In this document: positions 22,969-34,851 of the stretch, one piece after another | Layout: each line of letters begins with the position of its first letter | Position numbering within the stretch: position 1 is the first letter of the stretch | Assembly: GCA_017354895.1 (NCBI GenBank) | Contig: CP071493.1 | Span: forward strand, 6,510,001 to 6,574,000 | Origin: Podospora comata | Taxonomy: Eukaryota; Ascomycota; Sordariomycetes; Sordariales; Podosporaceae | Length of the DNA: 64,000 nt | Direction: 5' to 3' | Notes under the pieces: generated by a model | Databases searched by the model: none | What the model saw: the letters and a program-made list of their open reading frames with translations, nothing else | What the model was told of the DNA's origin: nothing | Position numbers and translations under genes: made by a program

Positions 22969-24224
22969 CTACACCTGCGCCCTCTTCCTCAACACCCGTC
23001 CCGCTGCACTCCCCGTCGTCCCAACCTTCCCTCCCGCCGCCGCCGCAGCGGCAACGATCTTCTTCCCCGCGCTCGCCCCAACAGTCGCCGCCTTCTTCCC
23101 CCCTCCCACCCCAGAAACACCACTCTTGCTCTTCGCGTGCCCACTTCCCCCAGCCATCGCCTTCGTGATCGGGGGCCTCTCCCCCGGCGCCGTCGCCGGC
23201 CGCTTCTTAATCACCGTTCCCGTGCTCGCCTCGCTAGACTCCGAAGTGCCACTAACCCTTCGTTGTTGTTGCCCAGTCCGGTTGGCACCGGTTGTTCTTA
23301 CCGCTTTCGGGGTAGGCGCAGCAGCTGTCAAGGCGCGTTTTCTCTTCACTGCGGAGGAAGAGGCTGTGGTGGAGGTGGATGATGAAAAGTTCATTTTTCT
23401 GACCGAAGCCGATGTTCCAGGGCGGGAGACCGACGGCGGGGGACGGGAGATGGTATTGTGTAAAGAGTGGGAGGTTGACGTGGTGCCTTTGGTCGGGGAG
23501 ACATTTCCCGTTGGGCGGGCGATTCCCGAGCGGATGGTGTTGCCTGGTGTAGTCGTGGGGTTGCATCTACCGACCGTCCGGGTGTTTGAGGAGGTGGGGG
23601 AGAGGACGTTGTTGTTGTTTTGGCTTCGTGGTGGAGGAGGTTGCGCCTGGGATGACGATGGCGGCGGCAATTGCTCGGCTCTGGGACGCTTCTTCGGGTT
23701 AGCGAGCGCGTCGTTTTCGTTTTCCTTGTCGCCGCCGGTCATCTCGTGGCTGCGGCGCTTGGGCGGGGCACCTGCTGCTGCGGATGGGTAGGTCACGCCT
23801 CCTGCTCGGGGAGGGTAGACCTTGGAAGGGTTGGAGTCCTTTTCTGGTACGGGGGGTCCTTTGAGGTAGCCGGCTACGGGGGGTCGTTGTTGGTTGGAGT
23901 ACTTGTCAAGCAAGTCGCCCATCTTCATTTTTCGGAGGGACATTGGGATGCGGTTGACGCGTATTTCAATTCGTGTCCGAAGACTTTGCGCGTGGATGCT
24001 ATAGTTTGTTCGGAGTTTGCGGGCTCGTTCGGTAACTGAGGGGGGTGTTAATTATGCTTGTCGCGTCAAGTAACAGTGGGATACATACTCTCGAGTTGAA
24101 GGTTCTCCATGAGAGCCTGCTTCTGCGTGGCTGTGACACCTCTTTTCCTCATCTTGATCGGACTCCTTTGACCGTCTAGGGCCGTTTCTGCCGGCACCAT
24201 GGCCATTTCGTTGTCGCTCGACAT
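22969..24224 (-). CDS. Borealin/Nbl1 N-terminal domain protein (chromosomal passenger complex)
   Basis: Two exons (24224-24089 and 24035-22969) with a 53-bp intron give 400 residues. The splice restores NLQLEITERARKLRTNYSI, followed by HAQSLRTRIEIRVNRIP and MSLRKMKMGDLLDKY. This long helix (about 30-90) is the borealin/Nbl1 signature, which forms the three-helix bundle with INCENP and survivin at centromeres. The remaining 300 residues are Pro/Ser/Thr/Lys-rich and probably disordered, with a KKRPRAEQ basic patch (nuclear signal candidate) and several TP/SP sites typical of mitotic kinase targets. S. cerevisiae Nbl1 is only about 70 residues, so this is the long filamentous-fungal form. Rpn10 is transcribed divergently from about 600 bp away. 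Confidence 0.88.
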
Positions 24225-24833
24225 TGGTTCTGTGATTTTATCGGAGCGGAAGAAATCACGGCGCAATAGGTTGATGAACGCGGTTGTAGGGGATAGATCA
24301 AGTATTTCGTCAGTAGAATATTTGAATTGTAGAAGTCCTGTGTCAAATTCTGGCCAAAACAAGATTCGTAAGGGGCGAGTTGAGTGAACAGTCGAAATGT
24401 GGGAAGGGCTACCCGCGATCTTTGACGTGAGTGGCCCGCGTTTGCAAAGTAAACAAAATGCCAGAGCTAGGTGTTTGGGGGCGCACGGTTGCCTGTGGGG
24501 CTTGAATTTGGGTGGGGTCAGCCAGGCGCAGCCCCAGGTGGTACCGCTACCTGCTGATAGCGGCACAGTGTGAGGCCTTATCGGTGACGCTACCTTGAGG
24601 CTTTGGACCAGGGTTGGGTGTCGGCGCGACGGTCTCCAGGCTGAACCGCCTTACGCAGGCGGGAGCTCTGTTACCTCAGCACATTGACTTCCAGTTGCTT
24701 TTCGAAGCTTCAACTTCAAACCACCCGACAATTCCACAGCCCATCTTCCTTTGTCAGTGTTTTACTGGTAAACTACGGCCAATCCAATTCTGCTTCTCCT
24801 TATTCAGACAACACCCCAAACCAACTGCCCAAC
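24225..24833. promoter_or_regulatory. Shared promoter region of borealin-like gene and RPN10
   Basis: 609 bp between two divergent start codons. Both promoters must lie here. I saw no proteasome-type GGTGGCAAA box on either strand, nor another recognised site. Confidence 0.45.
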
Positions 24834-25761
24834 ATGGTGCTCGAGGCGGTCATGATCGTGGTGGACAACAGCGAGAGCAGCAGGAACGGCGACTACACAC
24901 CAACCCGGTTCGAGGCGCAATGCGATGCCATTAACATCCTCTTCCAGAACGTCATCCAGGGCAACCCCGAGTCGTCGGTCGGTCTTATGAGCATGGGCGG
25001 CAAGGGCCCTGAGGTTCTGGCGACTCTTACGGTAGATCAAGGCAAGATCCTCGAAGGCTTGCATCGGACGAAAAAGAACATCCGTGGATCCGCTCATCTT
25101 GCGACTGGTATTCAAGTAGCACATGTGAGTTGCTGCGCAGTGAGGATCAGCTTCTCGTAATACTGACCGATGGTGTCTTCTGTAGCTCGCCCTCAAGCAC
25201 CGACAAAACAAATCGCAGCGGGCGCGCATCGTCGTGTTTGTCTGCTCCCCCATCGAAGACATCGAGAGCGACCTGGTCAAGCTCGCCAAGAAGATGAAGA
25301 AGGCCAACACGAGTGTCGACTTTGTGCTGTTTGGCGATATAGATGAGGAGAATCACAAGAAGCTCACGGCGTTCAACGAAATAGTCAAGGGCAGTGGCCA
25401 GGGCTCGCATCTGGAGGTTATTCCCCCCAGTTCCAAGCTGCTGAGCGATCAGCTTCTCGCTACACCCATTTTGCTTGGAGAGAATGCCAGTCAAGGCGGT
25501 GCCGGCGGTGGTGGCAGTGCTGCCGAGGAATTCGAGTTCGGCGTCGACCCGTCCGCTGACCCAGAGTTGGCGCTGGCTCTACGCATGAGTATGGAAGAGG
25601 AAAAGGCCCGGCAGGAGAGGGCAGCTCGTGCCGAGGCGGAGGCTGCTGGTCAGAACACGTTGGAGACTGTCAAGGAAGAGAACGAGTCAACACCTCTGCT
25701 GGGCAAAGACGGAGAGCCTAGTGGCAACAAGAAGGATGATGATAAGATGGACACCTCTTAG
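24834..25761 (+). CDS. RPN10: 26S proteasome regulatory subunit Rpn10 (ubiquitin receptor)
   Basis: Two exons (24834-25124 and 25186-25761) with a 61-bp intron give 288 residues. The protein opens with MVLEAVMIVVDNSESSRNGD, the start of a von Willebrand A domain (about 1-190) that docks Rpn10 between lid and base. Recognisable blocks include AQCDAINILFQNVIQGNPES, IRGSAHLATGIQVAH, RIVVFVCSPIEDIE and DFVLFGDIDEEN. One ubiquitin-interacting motif follows a Gly-rich linker: DPELALALRMSMEEEKARQ (about 217-235), with the Leu-Ala-Leu and Ser core. The tail is Glu/Lys-rich. It binds polyubiquitylated substrates for degradation. The length and single UIM match the yeast type rather than the two-UIM human type. 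Confidence 0.97.
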
Positions 25762-26019
25762 TAACAGGGCACCAATGGCTTCGAATCGCGCTCAGAATGT
25801 GTGATGGCACACGATATCAACTCTTCCCAAAGAATCAGCGGTTATGCCCCCAGCGGAAGGGCTTCTTGTAGAATAAATCTGTTTTGTCATTACACGGCGG
25901 AGTAATTCCCCTAATCGCACTGTGGATCTCATAATGTTTCCCATGAACGCCTGATAACTCCTCATGCTTGAATCCGACACTTGACAGACCAACACCAGCC
26001 CTTGACCAGCAGACACTGT

Positions 26020-26625
26020 CTACCTGTTGTTGATCTCCCTAATATACGACAACAACTTCCTGTCAAACATGTCGCAGCGCACCGGCATTTCCAACTGGTA
26101 GAATGGGTTCTTCATGACATAGTCTGTGTACATCTCGTAGACCCGCCGCATGGTCAAGTCGACGTTTGTTTGTGTTGTGTCGGTGAAGAGGAGGAACTTG
26201 ATGCCTGTCAGAGTAGTGAAGCATTGCAGCCGAAAGTTTTCTGACTCTAGGACTTCCAATCCGGATGGTGGTTCCGGCCGGGTCATGGTGCCAGCTGATG
26301 AGGCCGAGTTGCGGTTTGCTCCTGGGGTGTGGATGGGGCTGAGGCGGGCTGTAATGGCGTGGACGCTTGAAGTGATGGGTGTCAGTAAGGACAAAGTGAG
26401 GAGTGGCGGCCTCATACCCATGGAAAGTTCCAGCGAGGACAAGATAGTCGTTGGTGCTGATTTTGTTTAGGCCCCCTTCGTGGAAGGTTCGGTTGTAAAT
26501 GAGACCGCCGGCCTTGTTGATGATGATGAGTGCGAAGACGGTCCTGGGGGAATGTAATGTTAGCATGGCGACAGTAGTGAATAGGGGGGTTGGGCTATGA
26601 GAGACACACATGGTGGCAGGCTCAT
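26020..26625 (-). CDS. TRS23: TRAPP complex subunit Trs23 (TRAPPC4)
   Basis: Proposed exons 26625-26606, 26543-26418 and 26365-26020 give 163 residues; the second intron (52 bp, GTATGA...AAG) is secure because it joins AGTFHG to VHAITARL. The longin-like fold starts at VFALIIINKAGGLIYNRTF, and the C-terminal signature is LTGIKFLLFTDT, YEMYTDYVMKNPFYQLEMPV and RCDMFDRKL, very close to TRAPPC4. Trs23 is a core subunit of the TRAPP exchange factor for Ypt1 in ER-Golgi traffic. The first exon is uncertain: GCTAACATTACATTCCCCCAG is a good branch-plus-acceptor just before the core, but the only frame-compatible donor (26605) is weak (GTCTCT). An unspliced start at 26566 is the alternative. The gene is convergent with RPN10, 258 bp away. 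Confidence 0.9.
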
Positions 26626-28321
26626 TTCAGTACTACGGAAAGCATGAAATTAAAGGGCTACAGAGAGTCTGTGTATTTGTAGCTAAGTTTGTAGCTCTGT
26701 AAAGTGGTGCTGATGAAATGAGATTGTTTTTTGCTGTGTTGAGGTGACCGTTCTGCTTGACAATGTTTTGATGAAGTGAGTGGTGAATGATGAGCTGTGA
26801 GCTCCTGTTGCGGTTGGTAGCCGCAGCCAAGCACTGTGGGGGGCTTGTGATTTGAGATGGGTTAGGGTTGAACAGGCCGTGCTGCCGTTTCACTACCGTC
26901 TGTTCCATGGTTCACTTACAGAGTGCTCAAGCCTGCTCCTAATTGCATCCAAGGCAAGTTATCTTACCTGACATCACATTCTGTGCGAGGCATATGTTTA
27001 CGATACATGCCCTCAGCAAACTGCTGTGAAATGAAAAGAAGAACTCAGGTACCTCACATTTCGGGGGATAGGACGGTCAACCCATCTCCAACCTACAGGG
27101 AGGTAAAAGGTATGCCTTGACATGTACTGGTAAAACTCCAAGTATAATTGCCAGTTGTTAAGCCAACCATGATGGGGAGGCGTAGTTGAGGTGGCTACAA
27201 ACTCGTACTTCTCTTAGTGGTGCCAGTTGCTTGCCAGAGCATGCTTATGACCCTCCTCATTTTCCACGGTCATATCACATCACAAATTCACATGCCATGT
27301 GTCACTTGCATCTGCGAACAAGACCAAACCCGGGCTTCGGCTTCTCATCCCCCGCCTGAACGGACTTGATAAAAAGCCGAAAACACACTGAAACATACGA
27401 GACGAGACCCGCCGGAATGCTCCCGTATCAAGCCACTTGCACCATCAATCCATAGTCCCGGGCAAAGAAGCAGATATCGAACCTTGAACTACCGGCCGAA
27501 GATCTGGGCATGCAGGTTCAACAATCTCCAGCATTCTTCCCAGCTGCACCCCACCACCACAATACGACTTGCAGAGGGACCTCAGTGGGAGACTTCAGCC
27601 AAGGAAGCCAGCAAAGATCCCGGCTCGGCAAATGGGCAAGCCACACCTGAAGTCTCAGGGCACTTGCCCGTCAGGCTTCCGCCCAATCTTAACATGGATC
27701 ATGGCGGGCGGTGGGTATCGCGGAACATCTCCACCGTGCTTCTGGAGGCTTGTCGCCTTGTCTTGTGGCCACATGGAAGCTCGAAAACCAGAGTAACGTA
27801 GCCCTGGGTTTCTGCAACGACGAGATATTTAAGCAACGGCTGCACGGGCGACTCTGCGAAAATGCTGGCCATTTAGGGGAGGGATTGGCGTTTTTAATGC
27901 TGGTGCTACCGCCGCCGCAGAAACCCGAAGTAATTCATGCCAGTTTTGTTTCCTCTGAACCTGAACCACAACATCGTGTCAGCACACAACTGGCCGTCCA
28001 CCGTCCACTGTCCACCGTCCACCCTCTCGAGAACAACAAACTCTCCACTCGCTGCCGTTGACACACTCGCTTTTTTCTCTGCCTGCCCCGCCATCACTTG
28101 TCCTCGCCCACCCGTCAGCAGCCGACAAGGCAACATCCAAACCAAACACTCGTGCCCTTGTGCGAGGGCCGCCGTTTCAGCAGAGTCTCTTCTTGCATCG
28201 CTACAGCCTATCCGCATAGCTGGGCAAGGCCGAGTCAGCCCCCTATTCTCCCGTTAACAATATTCCCGAACCTGTATGCGCTCGTCGTAACGGCCCCCGC
28301 GCCGCCCACAACCCCCTGGCC
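26626..28321. other. Divergent intergenic region, 1.7 kb
   Basis: Upstream of both TRS23 (minus) and the nucleotide-sugar transporter (plus). It has CCGTCCACTGTCCACCGTCCAC short repeats near 28000-28023, probably in the transporter's leader. No gene was supported. Confidence 0.5.
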
Positions 28322-29711
28322 ATGGCCGCCCGTCGTCGCCCGGCGCCGCATAAACTGCAGCAAACGCCTTCGAACAACAAAGATCGCGGCGACAAGGGCT
28401 TCAGTTTGCCGGCACCGTCGCCCCGCGTTATCAACGCCGCTCCGTCTCTCGAGAAGGCCGAGATGTATGGCATCGATGACAACCGTCCGGTCTTCAGTCG
28501 CGCCATGGCGCTTGCAGGGCGCATGTTTATCGAGACCATCCCGCAATGGCTGGCCGTTGGAGCTATGCTGTCGCTGATTTTTGGCGGCTGCTGCTCCAAT
28601 GTCTTTGCGCTCGAGTCAATTATCAAGGTGGAACCTGACAGTGGTATGTTTCACTTTCTGATGGGCAATTGGGCGACGGCACTAACACAGTTGCGCTGCG
28701 GCCAGGTTTCTTGTTGACTTTTGTGCAATTCATCTTTGTCGCCATCACCAGTCTCCCCTCCCAGCTCGACAGCAGACGCCCACCGTTCTACCTCAAATCC
28801 AACAGAGTCCCAATTCGCCGCTGGCTCGTCAACATTGTACTGTTCTTCGCCATCAATGTTCTCAACAACCACGCCTTTAGCTATGACATTTCTGTACCGG
28901 TGCACATCATCTTGCGCTCTGGAGGCAGCATCACCACCATGCTGGCTGGGAGCTTGTACGGCAAGAGATATTCTCGGATCCAGGTGACAGCTGTGCTCTT
29001 GCTTACTGTAGGAGTGATCACTGCCGCCTGGTCTGATTCACAGACCAAGGTATGGCGGCACGGTTTATCGGGGTCCTATGGACATGAACATGAAGCTAAT
29101 GTGTGATGTAGGGAACTACGAGTAGTGGATCTGCCGGCACTACGAGCTTTGTAACTGGCCTCACAATCCTGTTCGTCGCGCAGGTCCTCTCTGCCATCAT
29201 GGGCCTCTACACCGAAGAGACATACCGCATGTACGGCCCGCAGTGGAAGGAGAACATGTTCTACTCGCATCTTCTCTCGATCCCCTTGTTCCTGCCATTC
29301 TTGCCGTCTTTGATTAGACAGTTCATGAGGCTTGCCAACAGCCCTCCGCTGTCGCTTCCAATCACCCCGCCGGAGGACTATCCTAACTTTTCACCCAGCC
29401 TGCAACGGCTTGTCGAGAAGATACACATACCCAGCCAACTGTTCTACCTCACGCTCAACGTCTTGACGCAGTATGCCTGCATTCGGGGCGTCAACCTCTT
29501 GGCTGCAGCTAGCTCGGCTCTGACAGTGACAATTGTTCTCAACATTCGCAAGCTGATCAGTCTGTTGTTGAGTATATGGCTCTTTGGAAACCGGCTGGCG
29601 TTTGGAACGCTGATAGGAGCCTGTATTGTATTTTTCGCAGGAGGACTGTACTCTTTGGACGGAAAGCGGAAGCCGCCTAGCAGGAGGGGCACCGCGCCGA
29701 CCAAATCTTGA
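28322..29711 (+). CDS. YEA4: Nucleotide-sugar transporter, UAA family (UDP-GlcNAc transporter-like)
   Basis: Three exons (28322-28643, 28706-29049, 29112-29711), both introns 62 bp, give 421 residues. After a basic N-terminal extension (about 1-65) there are about ten hydrophobic segments. Family blocks include FGGCCSNVFALESIIK, GFLLTFVQFIFVAI, RWLVNIVLFFAINVLNN, HIILRSGGSITTMLAG and KRYSRIQVTAVLLLTVGVI; the C-terminal half has GLYTEETYRMYGPQWKENMF, LTQYACIRGVN, SALTVTIVLNIRKLISLLLS and the GTLIGACIVFFAGGLY helix. Yea4/SLC35B4 proteins carry UDP-GlcNAc (and UDP-Xyl in animals) into ER or Golgi, supporting chitin and glycan synthesis. The assignment to the Yea4 branch is by overall pattern; exact substrate is inferred. 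The Met at 28322 is the first in frame. Confidence 0.88.
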
Positions 29712-30340
29712 GGAGCTGCTTTGTGAGCAAGCCCCAGTTGTAGATATTACCTGATACAAACATGGTAGGCCCCATATAGGGCCGAGATTTCCACTTGCTC
29801 ACCTTCCCAGTTGGGCGCAACAGCCACCACTTAGCATTCTTGGTTGGATGCCATGTGACTGATACCGAGAAACAACATTGTTTCGGGCCGGTGCTTGGGA
29901 GCATGAGTCTGCCCGGAAGGCGCCGTGCCCCTTCTCCCAGTGGGACCCTGAACGTTCCAATCCAGGGGTTCCCGCGGCGGCTGGGGTCGGTATGCATGCT
30001 TGCTAAGCCGCTAGAACAAAGAGCTTCTTAGCTGAGCTTGGCAGGCGATTAGCGCCTCGCCCTGGTACGTCATGCCTTGCCTTATCGCTGAAACGATAGG
30101 TGAAAAGTGTCAGAGCCCAAGAAGGGAGAGGACTTCGTTGAGGGGGCGGTGACTCAACCAAGACATTGGTCCTGATGGGCGCCTGTATATATTATCCAAC
30201 CAACGGCTGGAGCTGAGCACGCCAGAAGCTGTTTTGGATTTGGAAAAACGGCCACTCAAAAGTCAGTCAAGAGTGTGCGATATCTAATTATTTCTGTGGT
30301 TTCTACCCTCCCTCCTTTTTGCCCACGATCAGCCTCAACG
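29712..30340. other. Intergenic region, AMP deaminase promoter side
   Basis: It holds the 3' end of the transporter and the promoter of the next gene. No coding signal. Confidence 0.55.
30185..30193 (+). promoter_or_regulatory. TATA-like element upstream of AMP deaminase
   Basis: A TATATATTA sequence lies about 150 bp before the first ATG of the transcript region (30341), followed by a CT-rich stretch (30300-30322) typical of fungal transcription starts. The role is inferred from position. Confidence 0.35.
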
Positions 30341-30566
30341 ATGTGCCGTAAGTTTGTCTCTACATTTGCTACCTAGGAATGCTTCCTACCACGCCTCGCT
30401 GTTGCTCTGGGCTCTGTCAATCCTGCGTTTGCCAACCGCTCAAAATGCCAACTTGAGTGTGACCTGTCTACGCGCGTGGAACAGCCGGTTAATGCAGTGA
30501 ACAGAACACTCATTCTCGCATGACCCGTCGTCAAACTCGACGTCGCCCAGGTTTGCGGCAACACAA

Positions 30567-33500
30567 ATGCCGACCAACGATTCGGACGACGAGGAGTACA
30601 CCCGGCACGGGCAGAGTGACACGGAATCCGACGGTTTGCTCGAACAACACGAACATGGCCGCTCTCACGGGGCACCCGATTCACTTGTCCAAAGTCCTGG
30701 TTCGGATGGCCACGTCCGCAGGGCGGATGATGCAGAGCTCGAGGAGGGCATGCTTCCCCGAGACATGCCCCATAAGACCGCCTTTTTCGACCTCGTTGCC
30801 GAACGCCAAATGACACAGTCAGAGGCCAAACTGTTCTACCAGCGAAGCCAGACGGACAGCCGCACCATGCAGACGCAAACACAGACCCAGTTCTCCCCTC
30901 AGGGAAGCCCATTGCTCTCTTCGGGGACGTCTCACACCTTGGGCAATATCGATACCGCGCTGGGCCAGAACCCCGCGCACAACGCCAGCGGGATCAGGCT
31001 TTCAGACCTCGACCCGGCGATCCTGCCCGAATCTGGATATGAGCCTCCCCTCAGCGCAGCGAGGCGCGATCCGAGTCACTTTGGCTTGAGCAGCCTTCCA
31101 AGCCGCGGTAGCTTCACCAATCTCAACAACGCTGCGGGCGCTCCCGGGAATCAAATCGACCCAGCGGTTCAGCAGCAGATGCTCCTTAACACGGGCGCTG
31201 TTGCGGGTATCGGAAGCAGCACCTACATGGACGCGGACCCTCAGATCACAGCGGAATTGAGCACCATATTCCAAAGGATCCAGAACATTCTGAATATTCG
31301 TCACAAATACATCAGCCTATCTAATCAAGGCCCCGAGGACAATCCCAAAGATGACCCTAGCTGGCCCATCTACCCGCCGCCCCCAGAGCCAGCGTGGAGC
31401 GAGGAGAGAGACAAGGCTGGCCGGAGCACAAAGGCTCAGAACAGCGCCTACAACAGCATGGCTAATAGCATGGTTCTGAGCATGGACAAGGATAAGCAGC
31501 GTTCTAGCGACCAATCTTTCGATATTCCCGACACTCCCCAAAAGCCATATAGGAGTAAGCGGAAGCCCGGGCAGGATATTGGCGAGGATTTCGACATGGA
31601 TGACTTGCTACCTCTCCCGGGTCCGAGCGAGATGACATACCGACTTGATGACAACGGCGTCTACCAGGTGTATGAGACCGAGGAGGCGAGCAAAACAAAT
31701 TCGCCTGTCATCAAGGTGCCTACCATCAAAGAGTACTACCTTGATCTCGACGAGATTTCGAGTGTGTCATCGGACGGACCCAGCAAGAGCTTTGCCTTCC
31801 GGCGGTTGCAGTATCTGGAGGGCAAGTTCAACCTCTACCAGCTGCTGAACGAGTACCAGGAGACCGCCGACAGCAAAAAGGTGCCTCACCGTGACTTTTA
31901 CAACGTTAGAAAGGTGGACACGCACGTTCACCACTCTGCTTGTATGAACCAGAAGCATCTGCTGCGGTTCATCAAGAGCAAAATGAAGAAGTTTCCAGAC
32001 GAGATCGTTTTGTACAGAGATGGCAAGCATTTGACACTGGCGGAGGTGTTTGAAAGTATCAACCTCACGGCCTATGATTTGAGTATTGACACGCTGGACA
32101 TGCACGCCCACAAGGACTCCTTCCACCGGTTCGACAAGTTCAACCTCAAGTACAACCCTATTGGCGAATCTCGACTGCGTACCATTTTCTTGAAGACGGA
32201 CAACTTTATCAATGGTCGTTACCTGGCTGAGATCACCAAAGAGGTCATCTCCGATTTGGAGTCGAGCAAGTACCAGATGGTGGAATGGCGCATTTCCATC
32301 TACGGACGGTCGCTTGACGAGTGGGACAAGCTTGCGGCTTGGGTTATTGACAACAAGCTCTTCTCTCACAATGTCCGGTGGCTCATTCAGATCCCTCGCC
32401 TGTATGATGTGTACAAGGCTAGCGATTTGATGGGTAATTTCGAACAAGTGGTTGTGAATATCTTCCGGCCTCTGTTTGAAGTCACAAAAGACCCAAATAG
32501 TCACCCCAAACTCCACGTCTTCCTGCAAAGAGTCATTGGATTCGACAGTGTCGATGACGAAAGCAAGGTCGAGAGGAGGTTATTCAAGAAGTTTCCAGTC
32601 CCTCGGGTGTGGGATAGCAAGCAGAATCCTCCTTACAGCTACTGGATCTACTATCTGTTCGCCAACATGACCTCGCTGAACGTCTGGCGCAAGAGGCGGG
32701 GCTTCAACACCTTTGTTCTCCGACCGCACTGCGGGGAAGCAGGTGACAGCGAGCATCTTGCTGCCGCTGCGCTCTGTTGCCACAGCATCAGTCACGGACT
32801 GCTTCTCCGGAAGGTTCCCTTGCTGCAGTACATTTTCTATCTCGAACAGATCGGCATCGCCATGTCGCCCCTCAGCAACAACGCCTTGTTCTTGGCCTAC
32901 GAAAGGAACCCCTTCTACCAGTACTTCAAACGTGGATTGAACGTGTCGTTGTCAACCGACGACCCGCTTCAGTTTGCCTTTACCAAGGAACCGTTGATTG
33001 AGGAGTACGCTGTCGCGGCGCAGATTTACAAGCTGAGCCCGGTCGATATGTGCGAGCTGGCTAAGAACTCTGTCAAGCAGAGCGGCTACGAGCACTCGGT
33101 GAAGCAGCAGTGGTTAGGACCCAACTTCAACATTCCGGGTGCTGTGGGCAACATGGTGAAGACCAACGTACCTGATAGAAGAGAGGAGTTCCGGTACCGC
33201 ACTTTAATGGAGGAGCGCAGAATGTGAGTCTTGTGCCTTGTTTGGATGCTCAAAGTTTGTGTTAAGACTGACCTGTTGCTGCCAGGGTGGAGAGATACAC
33301 ATCGATCGCTGACAATGCGGCTGCTGTGGATGCCGCCGCGCAGAGCGTGGCGTCCCTTGCAATGTCCTCCAAGAATACTGTCACGGCGAATTCCAAGCAA
33401 CAGAGCCATGCGCCATCTCCCGCCTCGCAAGTTCAGGGCCCGAACATTATTGGCAAGTCCGCCAGGGTTGAGACCGGTAGCCCGGCAGTTAGCGCACAAT

Positions 33501-33715
33501 CCCAGGTCTTTTCAAGCCCAGTAACGGCTTCCCCATTGACGGTTTCCGGCTCGGAGGAACACATTTCAGGCCATGAGCCGAGATACTTCCCGGGAGTTGT
33601 TTCGCGGAGGCGGCGGGATAGCACAAGGCAGAGCTCGATGCATGAGAGTGACGACGCTGCGCTGCGGAAGGTGTCTTCTAAGAGAGATGCTTCCAAGGAG
33701 GGGCGCGGTAACTAG
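30567..33715 (+). CDS. AMD1: AMP deaminase
   Basis: Exons 30567-33223 and 33286-33715 (62-bp intron between) give 1028 residues if translation starts at 30567. A disordered N-terminal third precedes the catalytic TIM barrel (from about 430). Diagnostic blocks are KVDTHVHHSACMNQKHLLRF (first metal-binding His pair), EWRISIYGRS, the LRPHCGEAGDSEHL block with catalytic His and Glu, and SLSTDDPLQFAFTKEPLIEE (metal-binding Asp pair). It converts AMP to IMP plus ammonia and helps set adenylate levels. The Ser/Lys-rich tail after the intron is probably disordered. The 5' end is unsettled: ATGTGCC at 30341 runs straight into a strong GTAAGT donor, so either a leader intron or a tiny first exon exists. 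An acceptor ending at 30504 would extend the protein in frame. Confidence 0.95.
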
Positions 33716-34851
33716 GGAAATGTTCGAGCTTGGCTTCGGGAACCATCTGGATAAATATTAAGACAGGTCTGGATAGATAGAGAATCCGATGAATCTCAAA
33801 GCAACGGCCCCACCATGTTTGGACCGTGTTTACATCGTCCGCGTTCAGGGGCGACCGTTTACCCCCTTTTTCCAAAGGGTTCCAGACCCGTGGAAGAGCA
33901 CGTGGCGCTCCGTTTAAGAGCCCCCACCCACTTTCAGCAGACGGGATCGACGCCAGCTGCCAGGCAGGGACTGACAGCGCGTTATCCAAGGCTGACTGCC
34001 AGGCTGTACAGAGACAGGAAAGAGAAGGCTGCCCGGGCGGACTCCTGCACATGTATGTGTTAACTGAATTCTGCTATGAGACGTCAGCTCTTCACTCGTC
34101 CTAGACAAACCTAGACCATGTGCATATCTATCTACAGAATTGCGTTTCTAACGGTGCGCCTTCCTGCAGGCCCATCTTCAACTCCTGTCCAGTCTAGCCT
34201 TTGAAACATATTGGGAATAGCCCGGCCAATTTCCCCCGGTCCGCCGAGCGATAGTTTCTGGGTCCCCATTCATTCAATCATCTCTCGACCACCTCCTTTT
34301 GCATGTTCTTATTTTCGTAACCAACTTATCCGACCTTTTTCTTTTTTGATTATCCCAGGACGACAAGAGGGAGAGAGTGAGGGAGAAAGGTTTGGACCAA
34401 GAAGAAGCACCACCACCGGCGGAAGAGCGAGCCATTTGTGGGCAAAAGACCACACACGCTCGCGCCTTTTCGGTCCACTTTCCGGGGCAACGCCCACGTT
34501 TGTCCACTTTCCCATTCGCATTCGATTCGTCCGCCTGTTGCAACAGTCCAGCGTTCTCTCTGGAAGCGCCAAGTCCACTGGCTTCGGCTACAGCCCAACG
34601 TCAACAGTCAACAACAGTCAAGGAAAAACCAGCCAGCAGAGGGAAATCTACTGTTGCATCAGCCTTTCCCCGCGCGCGCGCGCAGTGCCCTTCGCCGCCT
34701 GTGACGACAACAAACCATTTTCCAACAACGCCGTGAACCCCTTTCCGAATGCTTCGTACCATTGACCATCTCGACCGATAGCGCGCGGCACCCCGCTTCC
34801 CCCCCCCCCTTAACGATCGATCCAGCTCGAGTTACGAAGACTGCGGCAGCA
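33716..34851. other. Intergenic region upstream of SLA1
   Basis: 1.1 kb containing the AMP deaminase 3' end and the SLA1 promoter and leader. A CGCGCGCGCGC run lies at 34671-34682 and a C-run at 34799-34809. No gene was seen. Confidence 0.55.
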
